A DNA stretch of 64,000 nucleotides, taken from assembly GCA_025617745.1 (NCBI GenBank), contig CM046870.1, forward strand, positions 21,285,501-21,349,500, read 5' to 3'. Shown piece after piece: positions 45,806 to 58,219 of the stretch (the stretch's first letter is position 1; every line of letters starts with the position of its first letter). The position numbers were made by a program, and so were the translations under genes. The stretch comes from Heliocidaris erythrogramma. Lineage: Eukaryota; Echinodermata; Echinoidea; Camarodonta; Echinometridae. Under the pieces are notes generated by a model, which was not told where the DNA came from, searched no databases, and saw only the letters and a program-made list of their open reading frames with translations.

Positions 45806-46182
45806 CTGAAAGATAAAATAAGCAATGTTATTTTATAGTCAACAGTCACCTATAATTCATATCTTGACATCAGTATGATGTCAGGTAACCTTTTTAATAC
45901 AGCCTGTACTCATAATTATGGTTGTATCGCGCCCCGTCGCACGCAGCCGCCATTTTATATCTGCATGACAAGAGGAGGCATGGATGTACAAACACTGGTT
46001 AGTTCTCGGAAATTTCTTATGCTCTTTTAAAAAATTTTTTTGTAAAAATATGTACGATCAAAAAGACATAGCCTACTAATTCCAAAAGTTTCCCTAGGAG
46101 GAAACGCTGTGTTGAAGGACCTGTCGGTCCGTGGGAGTCGTGGAAAGTGTCATTTCAGAGCATTTCCATGCCCTGCTAACCC

Positions 46183-46294
46183 TAGACCGAAAATTCTGTC
46201 TCTCGTTCGTTAGCCTCTTATTTGGATAGGGTCGGCTCTTCACTAAGCATGCTAAGTGAAGAGCTAACGAACGAGAGACAGAATTTTCAGTCTA
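46183..46294. mobile_element. 112-bp MITE with 9-bp target duplication
   Basis: Ends TAGACCGAAAATTC and GAATTTTCAGTCTA, with arms of about 35 bp. Flanked by exact TGCTAACCC (46174-46182 and 46295-46303). A second small palindrome (CTTCACTAAGCATGC...) lies in the loop. A 9-bp duplication suggests a Mutator-like origin. Confidence 0.85.
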
Positions 46295-46884
46295 TGCTAA
46301 CCCGTGCTCAACTGCCTGCTGGGGATGAACGCCTGGCTTCGTGATGTAAAAGGCGTGGCCTATAGACAATTATTTTTTTTCTTTTTACACTCACGAAGCC
46401 AATCCTGTCTAAGTTAGCCAGTCCCCCGCAAAAATATTGTAAGGTCAAGTCCATCTTCAATTGCCAAAATAATCAACATTAATTTGATTGTGAGCATTAA
46501 CAGCCAATCCGCAGGTCCCCTAAAAGTGCGCTATTTTATTTCCAATTCTGCCTGACTATGAATACATAATGAGCAAGAACAGCCAGGAACATCTCATTTG
46601 CAAACTATTGAATAGCCTACTTATCATTCACCAATTGTCATGAGTTATACATCAAATAAAAGAAGAGGGATCAGAGATTTGTGACATGCTTTTATTGTGT
46701 TCAAAATAAAAGACCAAATTGGTATAAAATGGTGTTCCTTTTATGACCAAAAATGGAAATTAAATGAAATATAAATCTGGCCAAATCTACCATAGTTTTA
46801 TTGTGAGCCAGGGCAAATTTGACATGAGCGTAAAGGGCATTTTCTGTACTTTCCAAAGATTGAAATAACATTAATGTGCACTTC

Positions 46885-47168
46885 ATGACAGGGTCAGGAT
46901 CCAGCAATATGTAACCGATGTACACACTTTGTCTTTAAAAAAGTCAATTCCAGCATTCTGATTGGTTACCACCACGCAAGATGTTTTCTCACAGCCAGGC
47001 AACAGCTATGCGCATGTTTGCGCAAGGATGAAGCAACAGGTTGCGCAATGTTTCATTCAACGCGCACTTGGTTACGGATGGCTCGCTTGCCAATCACAGG
47101 GCTAAGATTCTATGGTCTTGACAACGGATGACCTGCGGCTGAATATTGCTGGATCCTGACTCTGTCAT
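46885..47168. repeat. 284-bp inverted-repeat element
   Basis: Left ATGACAGGGTCAGGATCCAG and its inverted right partner near 47,142-47,168 (one or two mismatches over 26 bp) enclose a non-coding core. Confidence 0.75.
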
Positions 47169-47641
47169 AAATTTATGGATGTTTTGAATGTAACGATGAA
47201 AAAGATGAGATTCCAGCGCTTCCATACATATGTGTCTTGATGGCGGCTCATATACTTTTTATATGTCTTTTAACAACTTGAAATCTTGTGAAAAAAAGGC
47301 TTTTGTATGACTATTTCATCAGTTATTTTAAACATTTTCTTTTTAAAATTCTGACTAAAACAAAATATCCCTGTGTTGGTAAACTATTCATTTATTTTTG
47401 CAGAAAGTCTAATGAGCACAGCATTAATATTTATTGAAGAACATAACTTTAAAGATGACCATGCGATACAGCCGGCTGGGTGCAGGGAGAAAGTCCATTT
47501 CGGGCACTGGAAATAAAATGCGCGTTTTTTGCTCATTTGCATACGACCTGCGGTCTGACTGTTAACAGAAAGACAAGACAAGAAGGCTCGAAAAGATTTT
47601 TATTCAGTAATACCGTGGTAGATGATATAAATTATAATTAC

Positions 47642-47658
47642 CGTTCTCGTCGTGCCAT
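47642..47658 (-). other. Candidate first coding exon of the USP-like gene
   Basis: An ATG in a good context (AAACGATGGC) begins MARRER. After a GTAATT donor its phase fits the exon at 45805-45631. It lies at the edge of a GC-rich segment. The join rests on phase alone. Confidence 0.3.
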
Positions 47659-47880
47659 CGTTTCAGCAGCCGCTGCTGCTCCGCAGGGTTGGCCACCACC
47701 TTCCGGGGAGCTAGGAGTAGGAGCCGAGCGCGAGCTGGCGTCTCCACCAGCTCCGCATGCCCCAACCTAGACCAAAAGCTTCACCTTCAGTCTCTCTGTA
47801 TCGTCGGTTGTTCCGCTGAGACTTCGTCTGGCTCCACTAGACCTCCGAAGGTTGAGAAATGTCAGAAATATTAAAGATTT
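47642..47880 (-). promoter_or_regulatory. GC/CpG-rich segment, possible 5' UTR and promoter
   Basis: A sharp rise in GC and CpG against AT-rich surroundings ends at the candidate ATG of the minus-strand chain. All three minus frames contain stops across it, so a transcribed leader is more likely than a longer coding exon. Inference from composition and position only. Confidence 0.3.
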
Positions 47881-48164
47881 CCCCATAACAGACGGTTATT
47901 TCTGTCTAGCCCCAACCATGCCAACATAGTGAAGATATAGGGCCTCATCATCATCATATTTGAGTCTTGAGAATAAACTTCTTGGCCTTTCTACGAATAG
48001 CCTTCGTCATGTTATTGTTCGTTGAGGTTGTCGTTGAATTTTTGAGGTAGCTCTCAATTAAAGCTACACCTCTTTTTCGAACTAACAGATCTAGTAGCAC
48101 CACACTCCATAATTCGCGGCAAGTGTGCACGTACGTACAATAGTACAGAGAAACGATAGCAAGA

Positions 48165-48290
48165 ACGATATCTGCCGACAAGAGAAATAGGTACGGTATC
48201 TGCCGGGGTTGGAACACGATCCGCCGGCAGATAGTGTTCTTGGCCGTTTTAGAACGGTATCTGCCGGAGAACCGTATGTGCCGCTACACC
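48165..48290. repeat. TATCTGCCG-family repeat next to element B
   Basis: Contains GGTACGGTATCTGCCGGGG, GAACGGTATCTGCCGGAG and ends TATGTGCCGCTACACC directly before element B. It is the reverse complement of the sequence to the right of element A. Confidence 0.85.
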
Positions 48291-51064
48291 GGCCGCACAG
48301 AAACGTTGTTAGCGCTAACAGCGCACTAACAGTACCGATAGCGATGATTTGGCCGCACAGAAGATTAATGTTAGTCAAATTCACTAACAGCGCTGTTAGC
48401 CTAACATTTCAAGGCCGCACAGAAGCTAACAGTAGTGGTAATGTTTTAACAACTCACTAACGGTGCCAGGGGCACCAATAGTGACAATGTTAGTGAATAA
48501 TTTCTTGCGTGCGCTATAACTTGTCTCTCCTTTTTTTTTAATACCAAGTACTTAAACATAGACCTAGACTAATTAAGAATGTGTCGGGTAGCGGGTGACA
48601 TAGATTTTGCTGATAACGACACGAGGAGACCAAGATATGATCCTTTTCAGGAAGAAAATGAACATGACTTTTTCAATTTGGAGAAAACTCGTTGTATGTT
48701 ATTTAGTAATTCAATCTCATCTCTGGATGGTAATGTATTACTTAGAAATACCACATTTAAAATTGTCGAGGAGTTAAAGTTTCTTGGTTTACTTAATATT
48801 GACAATTTCAGGAAGAAAATGAACATGACTTTTTCAATTTGGAGAAAACTTATTGATAATAAGTTATCTTGGAAACCACAGACTCTGTATCTAAACAAAT
48901 TACTCTCTAGAAATGTTGGTATTATAAAAAAATTGAAATATTTGTTTCCCTCTCATGTATTACTCTTGTTGTATTCCACCTTGGTTCTACCCTACATAAG
49001 TTATGGCATTCTTGCTTGGGGCAACTGTACTAAGTCTCAGTTGGATAGACTCTCAGTAATACAAAAACGGGTGATGAGAATAATTTTGAAAAAGCCTAGA
49101 CAAGCTCCGTCTAAAATATTATTCTTTGAAAATAAATCGTTGAGACTAAACGATTTGTTTTATTACCAGTTAGGCAGTTTAATGTATCAAGTATGAATTC
49201 ATGAATTGCCTCAGGTTTTACAATCAATGCTTAAAACGAATGATGGAATACATAGGCATTCTACACGACAATCATCTTTCTTTCATTTACCACTTCTTCG
49301 TACTCAGTTTGCCCAGAAAACATTAATCTAAACTGGGCCCTTCTATTGAAATCATCTTGATTCAAATCTAAAGCAAGCTTCCTCTCTTAAATCTTTTAGA
49401 AGAAATCTTAAACATTATCAAATTAGCTCTTACAGTGTAAGGATTTCCCAATAGGGGGGGGGGGTAGGCATTATTGATCGCCGTCCTGGGGGAGGGGTCT
49501 AAGGGGAGGGGGTGCCCCCTCCCCTTTGGAAAATTTTTGCTTCTGAAGAAGGGCTGAGATGCAAAATAATCCTATATGTGACCAATTTTGAAGCCTATTT
49601 AATGAACAACTTTTTTTTCCCTAGTTTTTTTAATTTTACAACGGCCAATAGGGGGGGGGGCGCCTGTTGCGCCACCCCCTGGATACGCCACTGCATAGCA
49701 ACTGTACAGTATTTGGTTTTCTGCCTGTGTCTAAACAGAACATAAGCAAAACCTTTCCTAAGACATCTTTTTATTCATACTTAATACACATACATGTATT
49801 ATGTGTATCTGGTTTTTCTACTACTATATAAACCCAATAGGCTGACATTAACTGCTAGTATAATACTAGTTCATAGTATGGTTATTTTATTTTGATGTTT
49901 TAGTGATGTTGTGTGTGTATTGTGTTTTTTTTTCGTTTTACACACGTCTTGTCTCGTCTCTTTATTGCTATATATGTATATGTATACATAATTACATACA
50001 TGTATTTCTTAATTCTCTCTGTTATTGGGGAACCTCGTTTTAACAAGCTGTGCTTTTCCTTAGCTTCTCCCATGATACTGCTTTTTGGAATTGTTATTAT
50101 GATATCTGTATTCGAAATTTTGAACGATGTATGCTCACCAATAATGTTAATGGCAGATTTCTGCAGTAATATGAAAAAATTAATTAATTCATTCATTCAT
50201 TCATTCAAGTATAGGTTTTACAAAGCAGTGTTTGAAGACCTTTTTAACATTGTAGGCCCTGCTTTGGAAAGAAGAACATTACGGTGAGTAACCATGTACC
50301 ATATTAAGTACAGTCAATGTAACTTAATAGTGTAATAAGCTACATACGCATCAGCTACTGATGATGAGAAGCATCATGATGAAAATCATCATTGGCAAAT
50401 AAGCCTACTCCCATGAGTGAAGAGCTAAAAACTAAACAAAATAAATAAATAAATAAATAAATGAGAAGTGGGCTTGCATTTTTTTTTTTGTGGTACAGTA
50501 TCTTAATCTAAAAGCTAAATGCTAGTAGTTGCAGCAAGCAATAATTTCACGCAAAAGTCTTTGGAATCAAAGTTAACTGTTCATATATTGTCGTAGCTAA
50601 TCTAGTAAGTTTATGCAATCAGAAACTTGAATAACCTTTGTTAAAGAATGAAACATACGCTGAAAACCAAGCACACAGTAGACCACCAACATAGATAAGC
50701 ATATAGTGGGAACGTGTAGTATTATTGATTAGAAAAAGACCCGTCACCCGGCAGGAATGTCATGTTTATTTTGGTCATTTGTCAGCAAGTATACATTTTA
50801 AAACGCGAATACACAACGCACGTGCACTGTGCTATGCTGCATCAAGAAGATTCATCAATCTATACATAGATCACTACGCACAAATCATAGATTTTGCCTA
50901 ACTCTATGGCTCAAATCCATTAACAGCGCTGTAACAGCGCGAGTGTCTAACAGCGCCCTAACAGCGCTTTCTGTGCGGTCATCTTACCCGTGTTGTTAGT
51001 GGCTGATTTGTTTGTGACTTGTTAGCGCTAACAAAGCCGCTACTAACAGCGTTTCTGTGCGGCC
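48291..51064 (+). mobile_element. Element B: second copy of the 2.8-kb element
   Basis: Same orientation, ends, internal LINE and hAT-like insertion as element A, differing by scattered substitutions and small indels. It begins GGCCGCACAGAAACG and ends CGTTTCTGTGCGGCC. Its left flank is a TATCTGCCG repeat and its right flank a CAAT-type simple repeat, the mirror of element A's flanks. Confidence 0.85.
48579..50213 (+). pseudogene. 5'-truncated LINE inside element B
   Basis: 48579-49196 encodes the same reverse-transcriptase end as element A (ELKFLGLL, LVLPYISYGILAWGN, QLDRLSVIQKRVMRIILKK). It is joined directly to FYYQLGSLMYQV and then stopped by TGA (49,194-49,196). The 3' UTR and an ATTC tail end near 50,213, interrupted by a hAT-like insertion whose left terminus is missing (about 49,440-49,693). 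Confidence 0.8.
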
Positions 51065-51099
51065 GGCACAGATCAGCCGGTCAGAAAGCCAATAAGTCA

Positions 51100-51340
51100 T
51101 AAAAATTATAGTCAATCAATAAATGAGTCGGTCAATCATTCATTCAATCACTTAATCGATCAATCTGTCATTTAGCCAAGTAATCAATAACCAATCTGTC
51201 TGTCAAACAAACATTCAATCAATTAATCAGTCAATCAATCGGTCATTCATCCAAGCAATCAATAACAAATCAGTCATTCATACAAGTAATCAATAACCAA
51301 TCAGTCATTCAATCAATTCATCTATTAATCAGTCATTAAA
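51100..51340. repeat. Degenerate CAAT/ATTCAATC simple repeat
   Basis: Long run of CAATCA, GTCATTCA and AATCAATAACCAATC variants to the right of element B, like the tract left of element A. A thinner tract recurs at 52,325-52,400. Confidence 0.8.
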
Positions 51341-51445
51341 ACCCACCGCACGCTATACGATCGACTACCTTCCTACTTTGAAAATAAATCAATCGCAATA
51401 GTGTTTAATATAGGCTTTTTGATAAATGAAATCTACGTAATTTAG

Positions 51446-52320
51446 GTTTTCAAATTCAAATTCCTTTTTATTTTCTTAACAGAAAGAAAAGCCCATGGTA
51501 TTACAGATATTGTTACAGAAAATATGAAAAAATATATGTACGAATTCATTTTTCCTCGATAAGTGTAGAAGTACACTGTGCATATAAATAAATTGTTATA
51601 ATGAACCATTAATAGAAATTCTTAGTTTGTGAGGAAATGGGGGGGGGGGGGGGGGGGGGTCCACTAAAAAGCAGTGCTTGTAATTTGTGGATCCCCCAGG
51701 GAAAATAAAATTGTTTCAAATTGTGCCTACGAAGACTTGGAAAACACAAAACAGTGTTACAGAACAACAAACACGAAACGACAAGGAAAAGGAAAACAGA
51801 TAAAAGAAAAAGGAACAGGAAAAAGTGAAAAAGGGAAAGGCAGGACAAATCATGACCCAAAAATTAGGTCGTTATATTGGTGATTCTGGCAAGCTGAGAT
51901 CATAATATCAAATAGAAATTCAGTTAAAACAAGAGCAGATGATGAAGACCTAAATGGAAGAAATAAGAAGATACCAGCTGTTATCAAGTTATTATTGTAT
52001 ATTATTATAAGATTTGAGCAAAAATATTTTTATTTTTTTCTTAAAAGAATTTAGGGAATGACTACTTTTAATATCTTCACTTAAAAAGTTCCGAAATCTA
52101 GGGCCATCATACATAAATGTCTTCTTCGCTAATAAAGGTCTAAAGAGTGGTAGGTGAAACTCGTTAGACCGTCATAGTTGGGTAATCGTGAAATGACCGA
52201 TTTTGTCAAATTTATTTTATATGTTAAAATGTTTATATCTAATGCTATTACATTTTCTTCCAATATCGGATCGCAGACCGATCGTATAGTGTGCTGTGGG
52301 CTTAAGTCAGCCAATCTGCC
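51446..52320 (-). pseudogene. LINE 3' end on the minus strand
   Basis: The minus strand reads RPLLAKKTFMYDGPRFRNFL then SEDIKSSHSLNSFKKKIKIF before a stop. This is the usual C-terminal signature of jockey/CR1-like polyproteins. An upstream frame (52,314-52,129) is out of register. A long 3' UTR with a C run (51,641-51,659) follows, ending in a GAATTTGAATTTGAA tail at about 51,446. Confidence 0.7.
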
Positions 52321-53612
52321 ATTTTATCAATCAATCACTTAATCAGTAAATTAATTAATTACAACCAAACGAGCAATCACGAATCAATGTGGAAATTAAT
52401 AACAAAGTAATTTAATCTATAGTTAATCCAATCATTAGAATATGTATGCTCACATCTTAATAAGTAAAATATGATATGAGGCTAGGGAGGGAGTCGTGAA
52501 CTGCCAAACAAGTTTCGATCCTTAATTAAAGTTGTGTATTCTATCATTTTTATTTTCAATTAGCACTGTTTGTCTAGAAACTTTGGGAACGTTTCCAAGG
52601 AGAAATATGTTGGCTTATGTTTATCTTTTCTCAAAAATAGAATATGTCTCCTCCCACGCACTTTTTAGATCATAATGATCAGGAAATAGATTGAAGAGGA
52701 GATGAAAATAAGTTTCAATTAGTAATGCTTCACAAAATATAATGGGCTACGATTTAATAGTAGTACTTGGAGGCCTAGAGCAGGTATAATTGACTATTAC
52801 ACGAGTATGGGTTTAATTCTAGGGGTCAGAAAGCACATCGAATATATGATTTGTTTACATACCTAGAACTATAGAAAATGTGTAAAGAATCTCCGGTATC
52901 GGTTTCAGATTCAGTTCAATTAGTTCAGTTTAATGGCTATTCATTTTTAGGCTCAGTTTGAAAATATTAAAACACTGAAATAGGCCCTATAGAAGTATAA
53001 CAAGATGAAATGAAAATATTTATAAAATGCTAGACTATTTTCAATGGGGTGTCAGAGCAAATTTGCAGACAAGTTACCAAAAAAGTCATATTCTCTAGGA
53101 TTTGCCGACAAGGCTTTGAAAATGAGAAATTTAACTGACTCACTCACCCCCTTCTAGCGACGCCCCTTGTCATTATTATACTATACAATAATAGACATCT
53201 TTGATCAGTCTCCTACGAAATGCATCGATTTTATGCTTGTCTTACTCGTGGTCTAATTTATTTGCACATTATATGTGCAAAGATAAGTATAAACTTTATG
53301 TACAAGTATATGTTTTTCATCATGATTTATAGATATTTTTATCAAATGCAACGAAACTAGACTACATTCAAGGTCATTACACCTAAAGGCAGATCCAGGA
53401 TAATTAAGGAGCCTGGGTGGGTGTGTCCAAAGCGTTTTATATCAGCAAAAGGCTACGATGGGTTTCCTGTACATCGAAGTGGGTGAATGACGACTATTTT
53501 TTTTTTTTTTTTTTTTAATTTACGGGGTGTGTTGCGGAAATATCTTTCTCTTCCTGGATCTGACTTGGGAAAAATAAACCGAAACTGTTCTTGAACTGAC
53601 TCAAGGAGAGCC
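52321..53612. other. AT-rich spacer with a hAT-like remnant
   Basis: No gene is seen. 53,388-53,565 carries inverted GGCAGATCCAGGA and TCCTGGATCTGACTT ends around a T-rich core and belongs to the GGATCCAG family. Confidence 0.4.
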
Positions 53613-53818
53613 CTACTGGCCTTCGAGGCACTCTTTGACTTTAGCCCAGTATCTCAGAGTGGACGTCTTATTGAAGCCATTGGGGCCGCCGTTGTGTATG
53701 CGGGCAAAATCCTCACAGGTAGGTTGGTGTCCAAGGCGACTGGAAATAGCATAGCGAGCCATGTAGCCCTGCACCGCATCCCCGCTGCATGCCATATTGG
53801 CAGTGCATGTTCTCCAAG
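53613..53818 (-). CDS. Lysozyme exon 3, C-terminal region and stop
   Basis: 206 nt from acceptor AATTACCTAG. The split codon restores GSWRTC, matching the GSWK-like junction of the family. Ends in TAG. Confidence 0.92.
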
Positions 53819-56800
53819 CTAGGTAATTAAATATGTGAGTTCAGAGAAGGAAAGATGAAGGAAGGATTAAGAGTGAAAAGAAGTTCATGATAATGTTTTA
53901 CTCGTTTACAGCACATTACATTCCACATTCCAATGCACTCTACAGTTTTAATTTAATAACAGTTTTAATTAATATATAAAATTAAATGATACACACTATG
54001 GCAATACAGATCTATTACCTTACACTTTTTGAAAACTTTAGTTTTTAATAGCGACACAAGACAGATTAATTAATTTCGTTGAATACCTGACAAGAATGGC
54101 TTGTACCGAAAGGGTGGGTAGTGTCGCGTCGTGTTGACTGGAACGCCACAATTGGTCCAAAGCGCCATCCCCCCGGTTTTGCCGAAAATGGTGCGTTTGG
54201 ACCTTTTCTAATATACACTATTGGTCATAAAGGTGGAATAAAATATTTTTGAATAAAAATCGATAGTTTTGTTGGTATTTGAAAGGCTACGCGTAGACAA
54301 AATGGTAATTGAGTGATTACATAATGTTTCCCCATTACACAGGTGACATTATAACATGAGAAATTTGGATTACGTAATAAATTCTTTTGTTGTAGACTAT
54401 AAAAGCCTATGCATATGATATTCTGTTCCTTTCCCTGATTTAGCACTGTGTATAAGAAGGTTGCATTTTTTCGAGTTCCTTGTACCGTTTGAAATAAAAA
54501 TCGGTAGAGACGTTCCCTGGACTATGCCTGGTCCAACGGCAACAGCAACACGCGAGAGGGTGGTAGCACTGCGACAGGAGGGCTACAAGCAGACTGATAT
54601 CGCAGAAGTCCTAGGGATATCACAGAGTGCAGTCTCTAAGATCCTGAAACGTCAATGTGAGGCGGGGAATGTGCGGCCACGGAAATCTCCAGGACGTCCC
54701 AGATTGACCACAAGAAGAGATGATCGCCAACTGTTGAATTTCAGCCGCAGAAACCGGAAATTGCCCACGAGCCGTCTTCGTCGCTTGTGGAGGAGATATC
54801 ATGGGATCAACGTTTCCCGGTCAACCGTTAATCGCAGATTGCTCCAACATGGTTACCGAGCACGACGGTTGACCAAATGTCCACGCCTGTCTGTTCGCCA
54901 CAGAGTAGCTCGTCTTCTTTGGGCTAGGGAGCACAGAAGGCTTCATCCAGGACATTGGCAACATGTGGTCTTCACGGACGAGAGCCGGTTCATCCTTGAC
55001 CGAAAGGATGGGAGACAACGAGTTCGTCGATTAGCCGGGGAAAACCTTCGCGATGAATGTATCCACGAGACGACTCAAGGCGGAGGCGGCTCAGTGATGA
55101 TATGGGCCGGCATCCATTATGGAGGGAAAACGCCACTAGTGGTTCCGGACGGAAACGTCAACGCCGCCGCCTACAGGGATATCTTGGAGTTCCACTGTCT
55201 TCCATATGCAAGACGAGTGTATGGGCACAATTTCCGACTGCAGGATGACAACGCTAGACCGCACAGGGCCGCTGCAGTAAGGGAATTCCTGGAGGCAGAG
55301 GGCGTCGTACAGTTGCCATGGCCAGCTTGTTCGCCGGATATGAACCCCATAGAGCATGCATGGGATGCCCTAGGCCGAGTCATCAACGACAGAGAGGTCA
55401 TTCCTCAAAATCTGCAGGAGTTGGCAGATGCTCTGAGGGAAGAATGGGACGCTATTGCCTGTTGACGTCATCAACAAGCTAGTGGACAGCATGCCACGAC
55501 GTCTGCATGCGCTGGTTCGTGCCAGGGGTGGACATACCCGATACTAGTGACTGAGTAAGAACAATGACTCAAGTTTGATGCAAATTTGTCCATGAAATCA
55601 CAAAAAAGAAGTCATCTGGAAAACTGAGAGAGATTGAAAATAAATACTGTATCTCATGATCCTTTAATTTACTATATATTGTCGTCATTGTTGTTCTATG
55701 CTCATGACATCCATCGCTTAGGACATAAACTTGTAAAATATCACTGTCAAACGTGTGTAAAAGGCAGAATAATAAAGTAAAGTGGTTATCATGCACCATA
55801 AATGCCATATTCAAATCATGTTGTAATAATTACGCTGTGAAAATTTGGTGAAAAAAAATATTCCACCTTTATGACCAACAGTGTAGTATAATATTAACGA
55901 TAATGACGCGACGCGAACTGACGCGACCAACGCACCCTTTTGGCAAAACCGGGGGGGGGGGGGCTTTGGACGAATGGTGGCGTTCCAGTCAACGCGACGC
56001 GACGCCACACTTACCCACCCTTTCGGTACAAGCCGACAAGAATTGTCATATTTCCGTAGAAATCAATTATCCGTAGATAGGCATTTGAAAACAAGAACAT
56101 TTCCCTTGGAAAATCTCTTCTTATTCTTTTAACAGTTCACATGTAGGTACAACATTTGTAAGTGTTCTTTGTAGTTTTTGAACGTTTGATCAAACATTGA
56201 TTCGAAACTCTTTACCCGATATAATTGATATTGATATCTCTTTGACCAAGTTTCCTTTACAGACTCCTAAAATTGATGAGAGACATCAAAACGTAACACG
56301 GATTCCATTACGGTATTAAAAAGAGGAGGCGGAAAAACAAAGTCATCGATTTTAAAGCCACATCTGACGATCTGACTACGAACAAATATTGTAAAATAAA
56401 ACTGCAATTACAGTTCATGTGAAAATAATTATTTGAAATGTGAAATCAAAGTTGTTTAAACAGTAAAATCGCTTATGCAATTAATACGTCTGTGATCGCG
56501 AAAACATCAACGAAATGATAAATTATGTTCTCCTTCTGCTGTCATGGCTGTGAGATACTAAACAGGCGCGGATCCAGAGGGGGTGGGGGAGGGGGGCAAG
56601 GGGCGTGCGCCCCCCCCCCCCGTTTTGTCTGACAAAGTATGCCCCCGGACCCCCTAGATGGCCGTTTGGCTTCGTCAAACGGAGGGTTCCTCAGTGTGCG
56701 CCCCCCTTTCTGAAAATCCTGTATCCGCCCCTGCTAAAAGAAAACTGAAGAATGATATTACCATATACATTGGCTTGTGTTCTTTAAGGTGGACAACAAA

Positions 56801-58188
56801 CCTAGGCCCCGTTGCATAAAACTTACCATTAATGGTAACTCTGCTGTCAATGGTGACTACCATGGTAACATCACTCAACAGCCAATCAAAATGTTTCCAT
56901 GGGAGTTACCACTGATGGCAAAGTTACCGTTAATGGTAAGTTTTATGCAACGGGGCCCTGGTTTAACTTAGCCCACTGATTTATGGAACGCCAAGTGTCA
57001 AACCCTCTATGCTATAAAAATCACATGCAATTATATAACAAAATGAATAAAGGAAATGAATCCTGTCATGAAATAGAAATGAAAAAGTGATTTCACGTTG
57101 CTATGATTCTTAATCATTCATTTGATTATAGAAATTGGAATTTAAAATGGCAGTGGCTTAAAACTTGGCGCTCCAAGCATAAGAGTAATAATCCGCCGAT
57201 TTAAACCTGGACTAAAGTTAGTACGTCTTTATGAATAGCTGCCTTCGTAATGAAAACAGTTCACTTACATCCCATGAGATCGCCGCCTTTAAGCCTGGCG
57301 TCGTTCCAATAGTTCTGTTTAATCTGGTATGGACCACACGACAGGGAACCCACGTCGATCTTACAGACAGGATTGGGCATCTTGCAGTTTGATTCCACGA
57401 TACAGATGCATCTAAGACAGTCAGGAGGGACGGGGATTGGTAACTCCATCTTTAGCTTGCCAGTTGCTATGACGACAGCAGGGATGGAAGAATAAAATTT
57501 TTCTTTTGAATTTAAAAAAAATCGGATTTATTTGATTTTTTAAAAAGTTATTGCCCCGAAATGTTGCTCCTATTGAAAAAAAAAACATTTTGGTAAATAT
57601 TTTATCAGACATTATTAGGAGTACAAAAAACAATATCACTTAGATAAGCATTTTAGCCAATTATAAAATCAACCAGTCAACAAAATAACTTAAGTATTTA
57701 TTGGTTGTTTTTAATTTGAATCCGAGATTTAATAGCGATTTAAATCGTGTTTTAAATCGTGCCAACCCTGACGACATGGTCGAGAGTATAAGTCAAATTG
57801 AAAGTAGTCCCTACTATTTGATATTGGTGTAATCAACATCTCCTGTAGTTGATTTGTTACTGAATTCATTTAAAAATGTAGAAAATTAATCAATTGGCAT
57901 ACCTCCAGTACACATCAACTAAAATATCCCCTTAATTGTGCAATTTTTCGACCCCCTTTTTCAATGAAATCCTGGATCCGCCCTTTATTATAAGCGTAGT
58001 ATCTACGTGCATCGACATCACGAACACTCTACTTGTGAAAATCTACTACAAAATGACGAGTTGGAATATGCTCCCAAATAAGTTAGGGTTTGCAATGTGT
58101 ATGCAGAATTGTAATTGGATATTATGACCAGTAAAAACACTACAAGGCGACAAAATTTAATTTTTTCGCCAGACCTCCAAAATTCGCT

Positions 58189-58219
<31 letters not shown>

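Larger units (their letters stand above)
45806..47641. other. Intron-like stretch with two small hairpin elements
   Basis: Apart from the elements at 46183-46294 and 46885-47168, no gene or RNA is recognised. 46,080-46,170 has balanced composition but no frame I can identify. Confidence 0.4.
37031..47658 (-). pseudogene. USP-like (peptidase C19) gene, probably decayed; exon chain
   Basis: On the minus strand, segments bounded by AG and GT sites can be chained: 47658-47642, 45805-45631, 44745-44534, 43828-43699, 41262-41187, 39488-39407, 37384-37327 and 37238-37031. The second to fourth encode the C-terminal half of a ubiquitin-specific protease: the zinc-finger CxxC pairs, the APDMLWIAINRW strand and the SGYYT/GWYHIDD catalytic His box. 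USPs remove ubiquitin from proteins. The reading frame breaks within exons 2 and 3, and exon 4 joins exon 5 in the wrong frame unless a weak donor is used. Tyr replaces the catalytic His. No catalytic Cys box was found. Splice sites are intact, so it is not a processed copy. Exons 5-8 are less certain and may be another gene. Confidence 0.55.
54098..56034. mobile_element. Mutator-like MITE split by a Tc1 element
   Basis: Ends GGCTTGTACCGAAAGGGTGG and its reverse complement. Inverted arms of about 115 bp include TTGACTGGAACGCCAC and a poly-C tract (C6 left, G14 right). The 9-bp duplication GACAAGAAT is exact (54089-54097 and 56035-56043). Without the inner Tc1 (54216-55883) the element is about 265 bp. 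A 9-bp duplication is typical of Mutator-like elements. Confidence 0.9.

Noticed and set aside
54461..54523. Longer N terminus of the Tc1 transposase
   Set aside because: Starts at TTG and lacks family similarity. MPGPTATATRE from 54524 is the natural start.
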